This document shows, in pieces, positions 8,672-16,711 of a stretch of DNA of 64,000 bases. A program made the translations under genes and the position numbers. Numbering within the stretch: the first letter of the stretch is position 1; the number at the start of each line of letters is the position of its first letter. Origin of the DNA: Pirellulales bacterium. GTDB lineage: Bacteria > Planctomycetota > Planctomycetia > Pirellulales > Lacipirellulaceae. The notes under the pieces are model-generated. The model ran no database searches, had not been told where the DNA came from, and worked only from the letters and a program-made list of their open reading frames with translations. The stretch spans positions 186,001 through 250,000 of the forward strand of contig JAKVCC010000003.1 of NCBI GenBank assembly GCA_022448265.1, read 5' to 3'.

Positions 8672-9967
8672 TTATCCACCCCGGGCCTTTCTCCGACGCC
8701 CTTGGGGTGCAAACTTGGCCTGCACTGCCGCCACGCCCTCCAGGAGCCGATCGATATCTGCCAGGCGGTTGTAGAGATAAAAACTGGCTCGTGTGCTGGC
8801 GGTGATGCCGAGGGTGGCGTGCAGCGGCTGCGTGCAGTGGTGACCGGCACGTACGGCCACGCCAAACTGGTCGTTGAGCACTTGCGCAAATTCATGGGCG
8901 TGGATTTTTTCAAAGGCAAAGCTTACTAGGCCTGCGCGATGCTCAGGTGCAGGCCCAAGAATCCGCAGGCCGGTAATTTGGCTCAAGCCCTGGTAAGCGC
9001 GCTTGACTAGGGCCTGCTGGTGACGGTGAATGGCGTCTAGCCCGATGCCACTCAGGTAGTCGATCGCCGCCGACATGGCAATGGCCGGCACGATAGGCGG
9101 GGTGCCCGCCTCAAATTTGGCGGGCAGGGCCGCCGGTGTGAAGCTCTCCAGCCCTACCTCTTGGATCATGCTGCCACCGCCCATAAAGGGCGGCATCGCG
9201 TCGAGAAGCTCTCTTTTTCCGTACAGAACGCCAATGCCCGATGGTCCCAGCATTTTGTGTCCACTGAAAGCCATGAAGTCAGCGCCCATCGTGCGCACAT
9301 TGGTCGGTTGGTGGGGGACGCTTTGGGCGGCGTCGACCAGCACTAGCGCCCCTACCGCATGGGCCTGTGCCGCGATGGTACTGATCGGGTTGATTGTCCC
9401 CAGCGTGTTGGAAACAGATGTCAGCGCAACCAGTCGGGTGCGCGGTCCTAGCAGCTGGTCCAGTGTCGCGATGTCGAGGAGACCTGTTTCGGTAATCGGC
9501 ACATGGCGCAGCACGGCACCAGTTTTTGAAGCGATCTGCTGCCACGGAACTAGGTTGGAGTGGTGCTCCATCGCCGTCAACAAGATTTCGTCGCCCGGTT
9601 TTAGATTGGCTCCACCCCAGCTCTGAGCTACCAAGTTGATAGAAGCCGTTGTCCCCTGGGTAAAGACAATCTCCTCGACATGTTCGGCACCGATCAGTGC
9701 GCGGACCTTTTCCCGCGCCTGCTCATATTGTTCGGTACTCCGTTCGCTGAGCGTGTGGATGCCTCGGTGGACATTGGAATAGTCCCGCTCGTACACGCGG
9801 CAAATTGCGTCGATCACCTGCCGCGGACGTTGTGTACTGGCCGCGTTGTCCAGAAACACGAGCGGATGTCCGTCCAACACGTCACCGGAAAGAATGGGGA
9901 AATCATCGCGGAGCGACTCTGGCAACAGGTCGGATTTTTGCGGCGCGTTTTTTTCGAGCGCACTCAT
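8672..9967 (-). CDS. sufS: SufS-type cysteine desulfurase
   Basis: SufS removes sulfur from cysteine using PLP and passes it to a scaffold for Fe-S cluster assembly. The 431-residue product has the PLP-binding lysine at 238 (FSGHKMLGPSG) and the active-site cysteine at 378 (RAGHHCTQPLH), the short-loop pattern of group II desulfurases. Other family motifs are FLDNAASTQRP and TAMEHHSNLVPW. Its start shares one base with the sufU stop, indicating coupled translation. The sufS-sufU pair is the Gram-positive-type arrangement. No sufBCD genes are visible nearby, so they must lie elsewhere if the system is complete. Confidence 0.95.
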   Translation of the reverse strand: MSALEKNAPQKSDLLPESLRDDFPILSGDVLDGHPLVFLDNAASTQRPRQVIDAICRVYERDYSNVHRGIHTLSERSTEQYEQAREKVRALIGAEHVEEIVFTQGTTASINLVAQSWGGANLKPGDEILLTAMEHHSNLVPWQQIASKTGAVLRHVPITETGLLDIATLDQLLGPRTRLVALTSVSNTLGTINPISTIAAQAHAVGALVLVDAAQSVPHQPTNVRTMGADFMAFSGHKMLGPSGIGVLYGKRELLDAMPPFMGGGSMIQEVGLESFTPAALPAKFEAGTPPIVPAIAMSAAIDYLSGIGLDAIHRHQQALVKRAYQGLSQITGLRILGPAPEHRAGLVSFAFEKIHAHEFAQVLNDQFGVAVRAGHHCTQPLHATLGITASTRASFYLYNRLADIDRLLEGVAAVQAKFAPQGRRRKARGG

Positions 9968-10356
9968 CAGCTCGCTCCGTCAACAGGCGAATGGACCACC
10001 GACTGAAGGACTTTCCAAGAGAGTAGGCAGCATTTTTGCCGATTGGGTGTCAGGCGGGGTCCGTAGAGCTGCAGCATGTCGTCCGCAGAAAACTGCTTCA
10101 AATCGTCGATTGTTTTGCCATGCATTTGCTCCAGCAGCATCGACGCGGAAGCTTGGCTGATCACACAGCCTTCGCCTGTGAAATAGAGGTCGCAAATCTT
10201 GCCCTGGGCGTCCAGCTCTAGTTCGATCCGCACCACATCCCCGCAGAGCGGATTTTTCTCCTGGTGCGCATGAGTCGCCGCTTCAAGCGTACCCCGATGG
10301 AAGGGATCCTCGTAGTGGTCGAGGATATGCTCCTGGTAAAGTTCTTCCTGATCCAT
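9967..10356 (-). CDS. sufU: SufU-type Fe-S assembly protein / sulfur acceptor
   Basis: SufU receives sulfur from SufS. The 129-residue product has the zinc- and sulfur-binding residues of the family: the NPLCGD motif near residue 38, GEGCVISQASASML near 65 and RQKCCLLSW near 110. SufU typically carries an extra insertion compared with IscU, and the length fits a compact SufU. The start is ATG 10356 (MDQEELYQEHILDHY). It is immediately upstream of sufS with a 1-base overlap. Confidence 0.92.
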   Translation of the reverse strand: MDQEELYQEHILDHYEDPFHRGTLEAATHAHQEKNPLCGDVVRIELELDAQGKICDLYFTGEGCVISQASASMLLEQMHGKTIDDLKQFSADDMLQLYGPRLTPNRQKCCLLSWKVLQSVVHSPVDGAS

Positions 10357-10464
10357 GTTCGACGGCAGGTGGTAGATGGATGAAGTGACAATCGATTGTT
10401 TCCGATCTTCAATCTAGCATCTCTCAGCTGTCCTACGAAGCCTTGGCCGAGGAGGATCTCAAAT

Positions 10465-12090
10465 TCAGCCTCTATTTCGAAGGATTTCAGCGGCCGCGTT
10501 GGCGCCGCAAGCGCCCATCACGCCGCCTCCTGGGTGGCTCGCGGCGCCACACAGGTAGAGTCCCGGTACGGGCGTATGATGATCGGCCCAGCCGGCCACC
10601 GGGCGGAAACAATACAGTTGGTGCGGTGCCATTGCCCCCTGCATGATGTTGCCACCGGTGATGCCAAAGGTCCGCTCCAAGTCGAGCGGGCTCAGGACTT
10701 GCCGATGTTCGATTGCGGCGGGCACGTTGGGCGCGTAGCGGGCCAGCATTTCGACGCACCGGTCGCCGAACGATTCTTTAATTGCGTCCCAGTTATCTTC
10801 GGCCAATTCGTAGGGTGCGTACTGCACAAACATCGACAACAAGTGCTTGCCATCGGGGGCGATCGATGTGTCGACGCTGGTAGGCATCGTAATTTCAAGA
10901 ATCGGCTCGCTGCTAGGCCGGCCATACTTAGCCTCGTCGTAGGCCCGATCAAGGTAGTCGAGCGTGGGGCCAATGTGCATGGTGCCGTGATGATGGGGCG
11001 CGACGCCGTCGCTGGGCAGGCATGCAAACTGGGGCGGCTCAGCCATCGCAAGATTTACCTTAGCCGAGGCTGACGCGTAGTCGATCTTTGCCACCGCCTC
11101 GCGAAATTCCTTTGGTAGCACATCGGGAGCCAGGAGCCGCTCAAAGGTGAGATGCGCGTCCACGCTCGAGGCCACCACCGGGGCCTCCAGCTGCGAGCCA
11201 TCATCCAGGCCCACGCCGCAGGCGCCGCGAGAGTTGGTGTGGATCGAATGGACTGGCGCTTCACGGCGAATCTCGACACCCATATCCTGGCAGGCAGCGG
11301 CAATTGCATCAGATAGGCTGCCCATGCCTCCTGCAACGTAGCCCCAAACGCCCCTCGCGCCTCCCGCCTCGCCCATCACATGGTGCAGCAGCACATAGGC
11401 GCTGCCAGGCGAGCTAATCGAGGTAAACGCGCCAATGATTGCGTCGGTGGCAAGCGTGGCTTTTAAGACCTCGGTATCGAACCATCGCTCTAGAATCGGC
11501 CGCGCTGCCCCTGTAAGCAGCTCGACCGCTGCCGGTAGATCGGCGCCGAGCCTCTTGGCGGCGCCGTAGAGTTTCATGAGTTTTTTTCCGTCCCGGATTC
11601 GTTTACCCAGGCCAATTTTGCGCCAGTCCGGAGGCAAGGGCAGTGGATCGGGCGCTGCTTCGCTGAGCGCCGGTTCGAGTGTGCCGGCCACCCGCTCCAG
11701 GAGTGCTTCGTAGCGCGGGTAGGCAGTTGCATCGCGGGGACTGAACTTAGCGATCTCGCGTTGGTTGAAGGTGGCGCTGGGGCCCATCGTGAGGCTGCGG
11801 CCGTCAGGGAGTGGCGTGAACGACGAAGGCGAGCGGGGCAGGATCTTCAGTCCATATTCGTGCAGTCGCAGCGTACGGATGATCGACGTCTGAAACAAAC
11901 TGATGACGTAGGCGGCGGTTGATACGCGGTAGCCGGGCCAAAGTTCTTCGGTCGCCGCGCAGCCGCCCAGTACCGCGCGGCGCTCCAACACGCACACCTT
12001 GCGGCCCGCCTTGGCCAGATAGGCCGCGCACACTAGCCCGTTGTGTCCGCCTCCGATAATGACGCAATCGTATTTGCCGTGTTTGGCCAT
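10465..12090 (-). CDS. FAD-dependent oxidoreductase, PYROXD2/phytoene-desaturase-like
   Basis: The 541-residue product has an N-terminal dinucleotide-binding motif (CVIIGGGHNGLVCAAYLAK) followed by VLERRAVLGGCAA. It ends with the typical FAD-site block of the carotenoid-desaturase-like family (TPVPGLYLCGAASHPGGG). The closest named family I recognise is PYROXD2; bacterial members are of unknown substrate. I place the start at ATG 12090 (MAKHGKYD), because the frame further upstream overlaps the SixA-like gene. It lies 108 bp upstream of sufU on the same strand. A role in carotenoid synthesis is possible but not shown. Confidence 0.85.
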   Translation of the reverse strand: MAKHGKYDCVIIGGGHNGLVCAAYLAKAGRKVCVLERRAVLGGCAATEELWPGYRVSTAAYVISLFQTSIIRTLRLHEYGLKILPRSPSSFTPLPDGRSLTMGPSATFNQREIAKFSPRDATAYPRYEALLERVAGTLEPALSEAAPDPLPLPPDWRKIGLGKRIRDGKKLMKLYGAAKRLGADLPAAVELLTGAARPILERWFDTEVLKATLATDAIIGAFTSISSPGSAYVLLHHVMGEAGGARGVWGYVAGGMGSLSDAIAAACQDMGVEIRREAPVHSIHTNSRGACGVGLDDGSQLEAPVVASSVDAHLTFERLLAPDVLPKEFREAVAKIDYASASAKVNLAMAEPPQFACLPSDGVAPHHHGTMHIGPTLDYLDRAYDEAKYGRPSSEPILEITMPTSVDTSIAPDGKHLLSMFVQYAPYELAEDNWDAIKESFGDRCVEMLARYAPNVPAAIEHRQVLSPLDLERTFGITGGNIMQGAMAPHQLYCFRPVAGWADHHTPVPGLYLCGAASHPGGGVMGACGANAAAEILRNRG

Positions 12091-12104
12091 GGGAGCTTCC
12101 TTGG

Positions 12105-12602
12105 TTAGACTCCCAGCGACTTGGCCGTCACCAGCCAATACAATTCGCCGCAGCCGTAGCCTGGAAGATCGTAAAGCCGCACCGCGGCGATTGCGCTTTT
12201 GGCAAAGCGAATGTCGGCCCGGTTGTCGCCCACCAGTGCGGAGGTCAGGTTGCCGACATCTGGCGCGTGGCCAACCCAACAGGTTTGCTGGCAGCCGGTT
12301 TCCTGAGACCATGCTACTAGCGTTTCGAAGTTGCTGCCGGGCGCAAGCGCGTCGAGCTCGGTGATCGCCGGTTGGTGGGCCGTGTACTGCGAAATAATCT
12401 CGGCGGTTTGCCGGCAGCGGAGGTACGGACTGGTGGCGATTGCTTCGGGGGCAAAGCCTCGTTCAGCAACGCTTTCAATCATTCGCATGTACCGCTCAGA
12501 CCCTTCTTCTTCCAGTGCTCGCTGTGAGTCATCGGGCCAGCGGGGATCGCCAAACTCATGGGCCCAGGCATGCCGGGCTACGTAGATAAACTGTCCGCTC
12601 AT
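12105..12602 (-). CDS. SixA-like histidine phosphatase
   Basis: The product has 165 residues from ATG 12602 (MSGQFIYVARHAWAHEFG). The RHA near residue 10 is the phosphohistidine motif of the histidine phosphatase superfamily, and CWVGHAPDVGNL near 120 carries the second catalytic histidine. SixA-type enzymes remove phosphate from phosphohistidine domains, though many family members act on small molecules. The start overlaps the stop of the RNase HII-like gene by 4 bp (ATGA), so the two are coupled. Confidence 0.85.
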   Translation of the reverse strand: MSGQFIYVARHAWAHEFGDPRWPDDSQRALEEEGSERYMRMIESVAERGFAPEAIATSPYLRCRQTAEIISQYTAHQPAITELDALAPGSNFETLVAWSQETGCQQTCWVGHAPDVGNLTSALVGDNRADIRFAKSAIAAVRLYDLPGYGCGELYWLVTAKSLGV

Positions 12603-13603
12603 CGAGTCCTCCATAGCCATTGGTCGGCAATCCCAAGTTCGTATTGTACTGCCGCAATCTCGGCTTTGAACCGCTTGGCATCTTGCGGATAGCCAGCCGT
12701 TGGCCGGAGCCCGCTAACCCGTTGCGTCCAAAAGGCATTGAAGGCGCGCATCGCAAGCTCGCGGTGGTACTTGGCCGTCATCGACGCTAATGCCACCGGC
12801 AGCTCAGCTTCGCCCTTGGTGCGAAACACCACATCCACTCGCGATTCTCCATCGCCCCAGCGGTACTGGCTCCGCGCTCGGCCTTCTTCCACGGTTTCGA
12901 TCCAGTGTTCGGGGAAGTGATGCTGTAGGAGTGCTCCATAGTGATTCCGGCCGCCGTGTTTGTCAAAAGTGATGGAGACACGTGTTGGCGGATAGAGGTC
13001 GGGCAGGTGGGTGAGGAGCGATTTCACCAGTTCGATCGACACGTGCGAGAGGGCGGCGCCTTTGGTGCCGTGGTGGGTAACGAGTTGGTTGAATTCTTCC
13101 GGAAAGACCAGGCGGGTGTGGAGGTCGACCAGCTCGGTAGCAGCGGCCGCCGAGGCCTCCAAAAATCGATTGGCCAGCGCTGCCAATTCCGTTTGCGCCG
13201 TGTCGATCGGCAGACGACAATTGTAGTCGGCGTACCATGGCACCGGTGGAGGCCGGAGCAGCTCTTGTAAGTCGGCGGCCGGCTTGCCGCATACACCAAG
13301 TGCCGTAAGCACGCCGCGCTCCAGGTGGCGCAGCCCACAGTTTTTGGCGCGGCTGACTGGCTTATAAAGTAATTTCGAATCAGCGATTGTGATCCGGTTG
13401 CCATCGGGCGTAGCCGAAACCACATCGGCAAGCGCGGCATAAAGATCGCGGGGTGCCGCAACCGCCACGCCCGCGCGTTCCCCTTCTCCCTTCTTCCGCC
13501 TCCGTTCGGCCCTCGGCTCCACCCGCCACGCCGTGGCCGCCACGCACAGCGGACCCAAATTGGGCCCATACCCGGCTTCGTCGATCCCAATCATCCATGC
13601 CAT
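12599..13603 (-). CDS. Divergent RNase HII-like protein
   Basis: The 334-residue product starts with an RNase HII-like signature (MIGIDEAGYGPNLGPLCVAA; D8 and E9). It later has DSKLLYKP near 75 (compare DSKKL), FDKHGGRNHY near 213, and ASMTAKYHREL followed by PTAGYPQDAKRF near 273-312 (compare the ASxxAKxxRD and KGYPT blocks of RNase HII). True RNase HII enzymes are about 200-230 residues. This protein has about 100 extra residues, mainly in the 90-200 region. RNase HII removes ribonucleotides from DNA and RNA:DNA hybrids; a related but distinct substrate is likely. Full conservation of the four acidic catalytic residues is not certain from inspection. Confidence 0.7.
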   Translation of the reverse strand: MAWMIGIDEAGYGPNLGPLCVAATAWRVEPRAERRRKKGEGERAGVAVAAPRDLYAALADVVSATPDGNRITIADSKLLYKPVSRAKNCGLRHLERGVLTALGVCGKPAADLQELLRPPPVPWYADYNCRLPIDTAQTELAALANRFLEASAAAATELVDLHTRLVFPEEFNQLVTHHGTKGAALSHVSIELVKSLLTHLPDLYPPTRVSITFDKHGGRNHYGALLQHHFPEHWIETVEEGRARSQYRWGDGESRVDVVFRTKGEAELPVALASMTAKYHRELAMRAFNAFWTQRVSGLRPTAGYPQDAKRFKAEIAAVQYELGIADQWLWRTR

Positions 13604-13809
13604 GCGGGGCAGTATAGTCCCTGGATTGTGCTGTGGTCAAAAATTCCCTGTCAACAAAACCTTCACAGGGGCTATACAAGATTGCCTAAACGTAGCATAA
13701 GTGTCCTCGCGTCAAGCACTGCTAACGTGTGGCCGTCAAGTAGTTTTTGGGAGGGCCTGGAGTTCAGAGACACCAAGGCCTAGCGAACGGTTTGTCGGTT
13801 GTAACCTAC

Positions 13810-14994
13810 TTAGTGTTCGGTTAGGTCCTCAAACAGCAGTAAGTCAAAACTTGTCTGTGTAGGTTGCGAGTAGGGCGCCACACGCTGACAGGCGATTGCC
13901 CAGGCTTCCTTGGCCGGTGGGGCAGTGCCGCCCAATTCGGTCCAGGGGATGGCCGCCTCTACGGTCCAGTGTGTCTGGTCTTGGCGGGCCGCGACGAACC
14001 AGCGGGGGTTCCAGTCTTTAGCCATCCAGCAGCGATCGGCGGTCCAGCCACGGTGATCCACGGCCAGGAAAAAACACGTGGCATAGTCGCGATCAAGGTC
14101 AAGTTGCAATTCAATGTGGTCGTGGGCGCTGAGGTTAGCGTCGTAATTTCGCTTGCGGTTGTCGACTGCGTACTCAGTGCCCGGAAATTTTTTGCAGCGA
14201 ACGGCCAGATAAAAAAACTCTTTGTCCCGCGCGAAACCATAGCGGGTGGGCGGGCCAGCCCGGTCGCCCATGGCCGATTTCCAAAACGGCTCGTCCAGAA
14301 TTCCATCCAACACGGGCCGCACATCGGCCTTGGCGCACTGCCGGGTGCGCAGCGGCGCATCGTCTTGGCGGCCGCTCAGGAGCCAGGCTTCGGCTCGCGC
14401 CCGCCCGTGCCACGGCTCGGCGCGCGGATTGTGCTTCAGTGGGGTGAGAAAACCTTGCGATTGCGCTGGCCGGCCACTACGGCGGGCGGCAACCGCACAC
14501 TGGAAGGTGAGCCTGGGGTCGGCGGCCAGCGTACGGTTTTTGGCGCGGGCCTTGCGCGCACTGTGCAGCGCAAAAGTGGCCAAATCGGTTGTCGATGGAG
14601 CGTGCCCGGTGGTGCGTATCTGGCTGGTGGCAACTTCGCTACTGGCATACAGGCGGACCAACTGGAGCAGGCCGTCGGCCGTGGCGGGCTCGTTCGGGTA
14701 CTGATCGACGAGCTGACGCAGGAGCTCGCCGGCTCGATCATATTGGGTGGCTGCCAGGAAGTCGTCGGCGATCTGGTTGAAAAGAACGGCCCCGTCCGCT
14801 TCCGAAAGTTTACTGGTGAGTTGCACGAGGTGGGCCACCGCCGCCGGGTCATCTTGGCGGAGGAGCACGATTTGACGTATCCGCTCGACTTGCTGCTCGG
14901 CGCCGGTTTCCGCGGCGAGCGATAGGCTCGCCGCAGGGAGCGCGGCGAGCGCCAGGAGCGAAATCCATGTGTTGCGCAGACCGATCATCAGCAT
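13810..14994 (-). CDS. Secreted protein with N-terminal helical repeats and C-terminal CBM9-like domain
   Basis: The 394-residue product has a signal peptide (WISLLALAALPAASLSLAAE). A helical region at about 40-215 resembles degenerate TPRs (FNQIADDFLAATQYDRAGELL). The C-terminal ~170 residues match the CBM9/DOMON-like sandwich fold: VLDGILDEPFWKSA, YLAVRCKKFPGTE, DHIELQLDLDRD and WTVEAAIPWTELGG. The CBM9-like module binds sugars in xylanases. In planctomycetes such modules also occur on proteins of unknown ligand. It is monocistronic. Confidence 0.82.
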   Translation of the reverse strand: MLMIGLRNTWISLLALAALPAASLSLAAETGAEQQVERIRQIVLLRQDDPAAVAHLVQLTSKLSEADGAVLFNQIADDFLAATQYDRAGELLRQLVDQYPNEPATADGLLQLVRLYASSEVATSQIRTTGHAPSTTDLATFALHSARKARAKNRTLAADPRLTFQCAVAARRSGRPAQSQGFLTPLKHNPRAEPWHGRARAEAWLLSGRQDDAPLRTRQCAKADVRPVLDGILDEPFWKSAMGDRAGPPTRYGFARDKEFFYLAVRCKKFPGTEYAVDNRKRNYDANLSAHDHIELQLDLDRDYATCFFLAVDHRGWTADRCWMAKDWNPRWFVAARQDQTHWTVEAAIPWTELGGTAPPAKEAWAIACQRVAPYSQPTQTSFDLLLFEDLTEH

Positions 14995-15403
14995 TCCTCG
15001 CCCGGAGATTTCGAAACAAGTATTCTACCGGATAGGGCCACGCAGACCCAATTGGAGTTTCGGGTCTAGTCGTAGTGATTGTGCTAGCAACAGCGGAACG
15101 GGGCTACTCAATGTCCTATCATTTAGGCATGACTGGTCCCAGGCTCCGGCAGCGTCGCGCCCGACTCAGCCCTCAATGAACTCGTCGCGATTGATCGCGA
15201 AGATTTTACGGATGGTAAAGAGTACCCTGCTTGGCCTCAGCGGCTAAGTGAGCGATTTTAATCAAACGGTGGTCCTGCAGAACTAAATTCCTGAAGCTGC
15301 TCGTACTCGGCTTCAGTTTTCCGGAAAGCTTGTTCTGCAAAGTTGCCTGCGCCACACTCCGGTGTCTCTGGACTACCGCCCCTTTAGACTCTATGATTCG
15401 CCG
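14995..15403. other. Divergent intergenic region with hairpins
   Basis: The 409 bases separate the CBM9-like gene (minus) from the M50 protease gene (plus), so promoters for both are expected. I see a short palindrome TCGCGA-TTGA-TCGCGA at 15185-15200, a possible operator site. A hairpin with a T-tract is at 15291-15320. No coding frame is convincing. Confidence 0.45.
15291..15320 (+). terminator. Terminator-like hairpin upstream of the M50 protease gene
   Basis: CTGAAGC at 15291-15297 pairs with GCTTCAG at 15310-15316, followed by TTTT. It lies about 85 bp before the protease start and could act as an attenuator or end an unseen short transcript. The T-tract is short. Confidence 0.35.
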
Positions 15404-16495
15404 ATGAGTAGCGAGGAACCATCTTCCGGAGAACAGGCCAAATTACCGGCTGCGCAGAGGGCCGAACAGTCGCCGTCCACGCCACCCGCCCCTCCCTTGC
15501 CGGTTGCAATTGCTTCACCACCTGCAATTGGCGTTACTCCTGCGGCCGTCCCGCGGGGTGAGCCCGATTATTCCCATTTGCCGGAACTCAAACTTTCGGA
15601 TCTGCACTTTAGGCCGCAGCGGCGCCGGTTGTTGCCGCTGCTACTGTTTGTGGGCACATGCGCTTCGACATTTTGGGTCGGCTGCACGCACTGGCGGCCC
15701 CTCGAACACCCCTTCCTCAGCAGCTACGCGGCCATGTGGGAGGTCATTAGCGCGAATTGGCTGACCGGCGTTCAATACATGGTTGCCGTCCTGGCTATTT
15801 TGTTGACCCACGAGATGGGCCATTTTTTGCAGACGGTGAAGCACCGCATTGCAGCCAGTTACCCGCTTTGTATCCCCATCCCGTTCAACGCGATTGGCAC
15901 GATGGGCGCGGTCATCGGCATGGACGGCATGCGCGCCGACCGCCGGCAGATCTTTGATATCGGCATTGCGGGGCCTCTAGCTGGGCTAGTCGTGGCGGTA
16001 CCAGTATTTTGGTGGGGGATCAGCGACTTGGACCTTTCGCATCGGCCACGCGCCGATGAAATCCAGCTCTATCTTCCCTGGATCGGCCAGTGGATGCTTG
16101 CCGCTGCGCATCCCGAGTGGACAGGGCGCGACTGGATTGGTTTGTCGCAGCTCAATCCTTGTTTTATGGCAGGGTGGGTGGGCATGTTGATCACGGGGCT
16201 CAACATGCTGCCGATTAGCCAGCTCGACGGCGGACATACCATCTATGCGCTGTTCTTGGATCGCGCGCATACGCTGGCACGTTGGTTTGTTTCGCTCTCC
16301 ATTTTCTACATATTGGTGCACATCAACGACGCAGTAATGTGGACACCCATGTTGGTTCTGGTGATTCTGATGGGGATCCACCATCCGCCTACTGCTAACG
16401 ACAACGTCCCGCTGGGCCCGGTACGGTGGGCAATCGGCCTGGCATCGCTAGTGATTCCCCTGCTGTGTTTTCCCCTGCAAGGAGTTCGGCAGTAG
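15404..16495 (+). CDS. Site-2-protease-like M50 metallopeptidase
   Basis: The product has 363 residues from ATG 15404 (MSSEEPSSGEQ); an in-frame GTG lies 42 bases upstream. A proline-rich cytoplasmic tail of about 60 residues is followed by membrane helices. The zinc motif is HEMGH at 136-140, and the third ligand motif is LDGGHTIYALF near residue 275. Between them is the FNAIGTMGAVIGM segment of the S2P family. These enzymes cut membrane-embedded substrates, often anti-sigma factors. The tail and the NAIGTMGAV motif resemble plant EGY-type and bacterial homologues lacking a PDZ domain. None of the three anti-sigma genes in this window is adjacent. Confidence 0.88.
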   Translation: MSSEEPSSGEQAKLPAAQRAEQSPSTPPAPPLPVAIASPPAIGVTPAAVPRGEPDYSHLPELKLSDLHFRPQRRRLLPLLLFVGTCASTFWVGCTHWRPLEHPFLSSYAAMWEVISANWLTGVQYMVAVLAILLTHEMGHFLQTVKHRIAASYPLCIPIPFNAIGTMGAVIGMDGMRADRRQIFDIGIAGPLAGLVVAVPVFWWGISDLDLSHRPRADEIQLYLPWIGQWMLAAAHPEWTGRDWIGLSQLNPCFMAGWVGMLITGLNMLPISQLDGGHTIYALFLDRAHTLARWFVSLSIFYILVHINDAVMWTPMLVLVILMGIHHPPTANDNVPLGPVRWAIGLASLVIPLLCFPLQGVRQ

Positions 16496-16583
16496 GCATT
16501 GCCGTCTACTCGCGACACCAGCGCTGCGCAAAGAATCGCCACTGCATGGCGACGATGTCCCCATCCCTTTCCGAGTGATGGGT

Positions 16584-16602
16584 TGTCGCAATCGATGCGA
16601 CA
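16584..16602. repeat. Inverted repeat downstream of the pyruvate dehydrogenase operon
   Basis: TGTCGCA at 16584-16590 and TGCGACA at 16596-16602 form a perfect 7-bp inverted repeat with a 5-base spacer. It lies between the convergent M50 gene and aceF. There is no T-tract, so it may be a hairpin that stabilises mRNA 3' ends or a protein site. Confidence 0.35.
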
Positions 16603-16711
16603 CAGCCTGGCGTTTAAGCTATGCGGGCCTTTTTAGGCAGCGTGCTGGTAAGCGCGTAGCCACCCTGCTTTCCAGGGTCCTTAGCCGCAACGTGTGCTAA
16701 CATGGTTAGAG

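Noticed and set aside
12105-12602. RHA instead of RHG in the SixA-like protein as a lost active site
   Set aside because: The catalytic arginine and histidine are kept, and RHA is common in bacterial SixA-like phosphatases.
13864-14925. A 353-codon open frame on the plus strand
   Set aside because: It is antisense to the CBM9-like gene, which has a signal peptide and recognised motifs. No start signal or family is seen.
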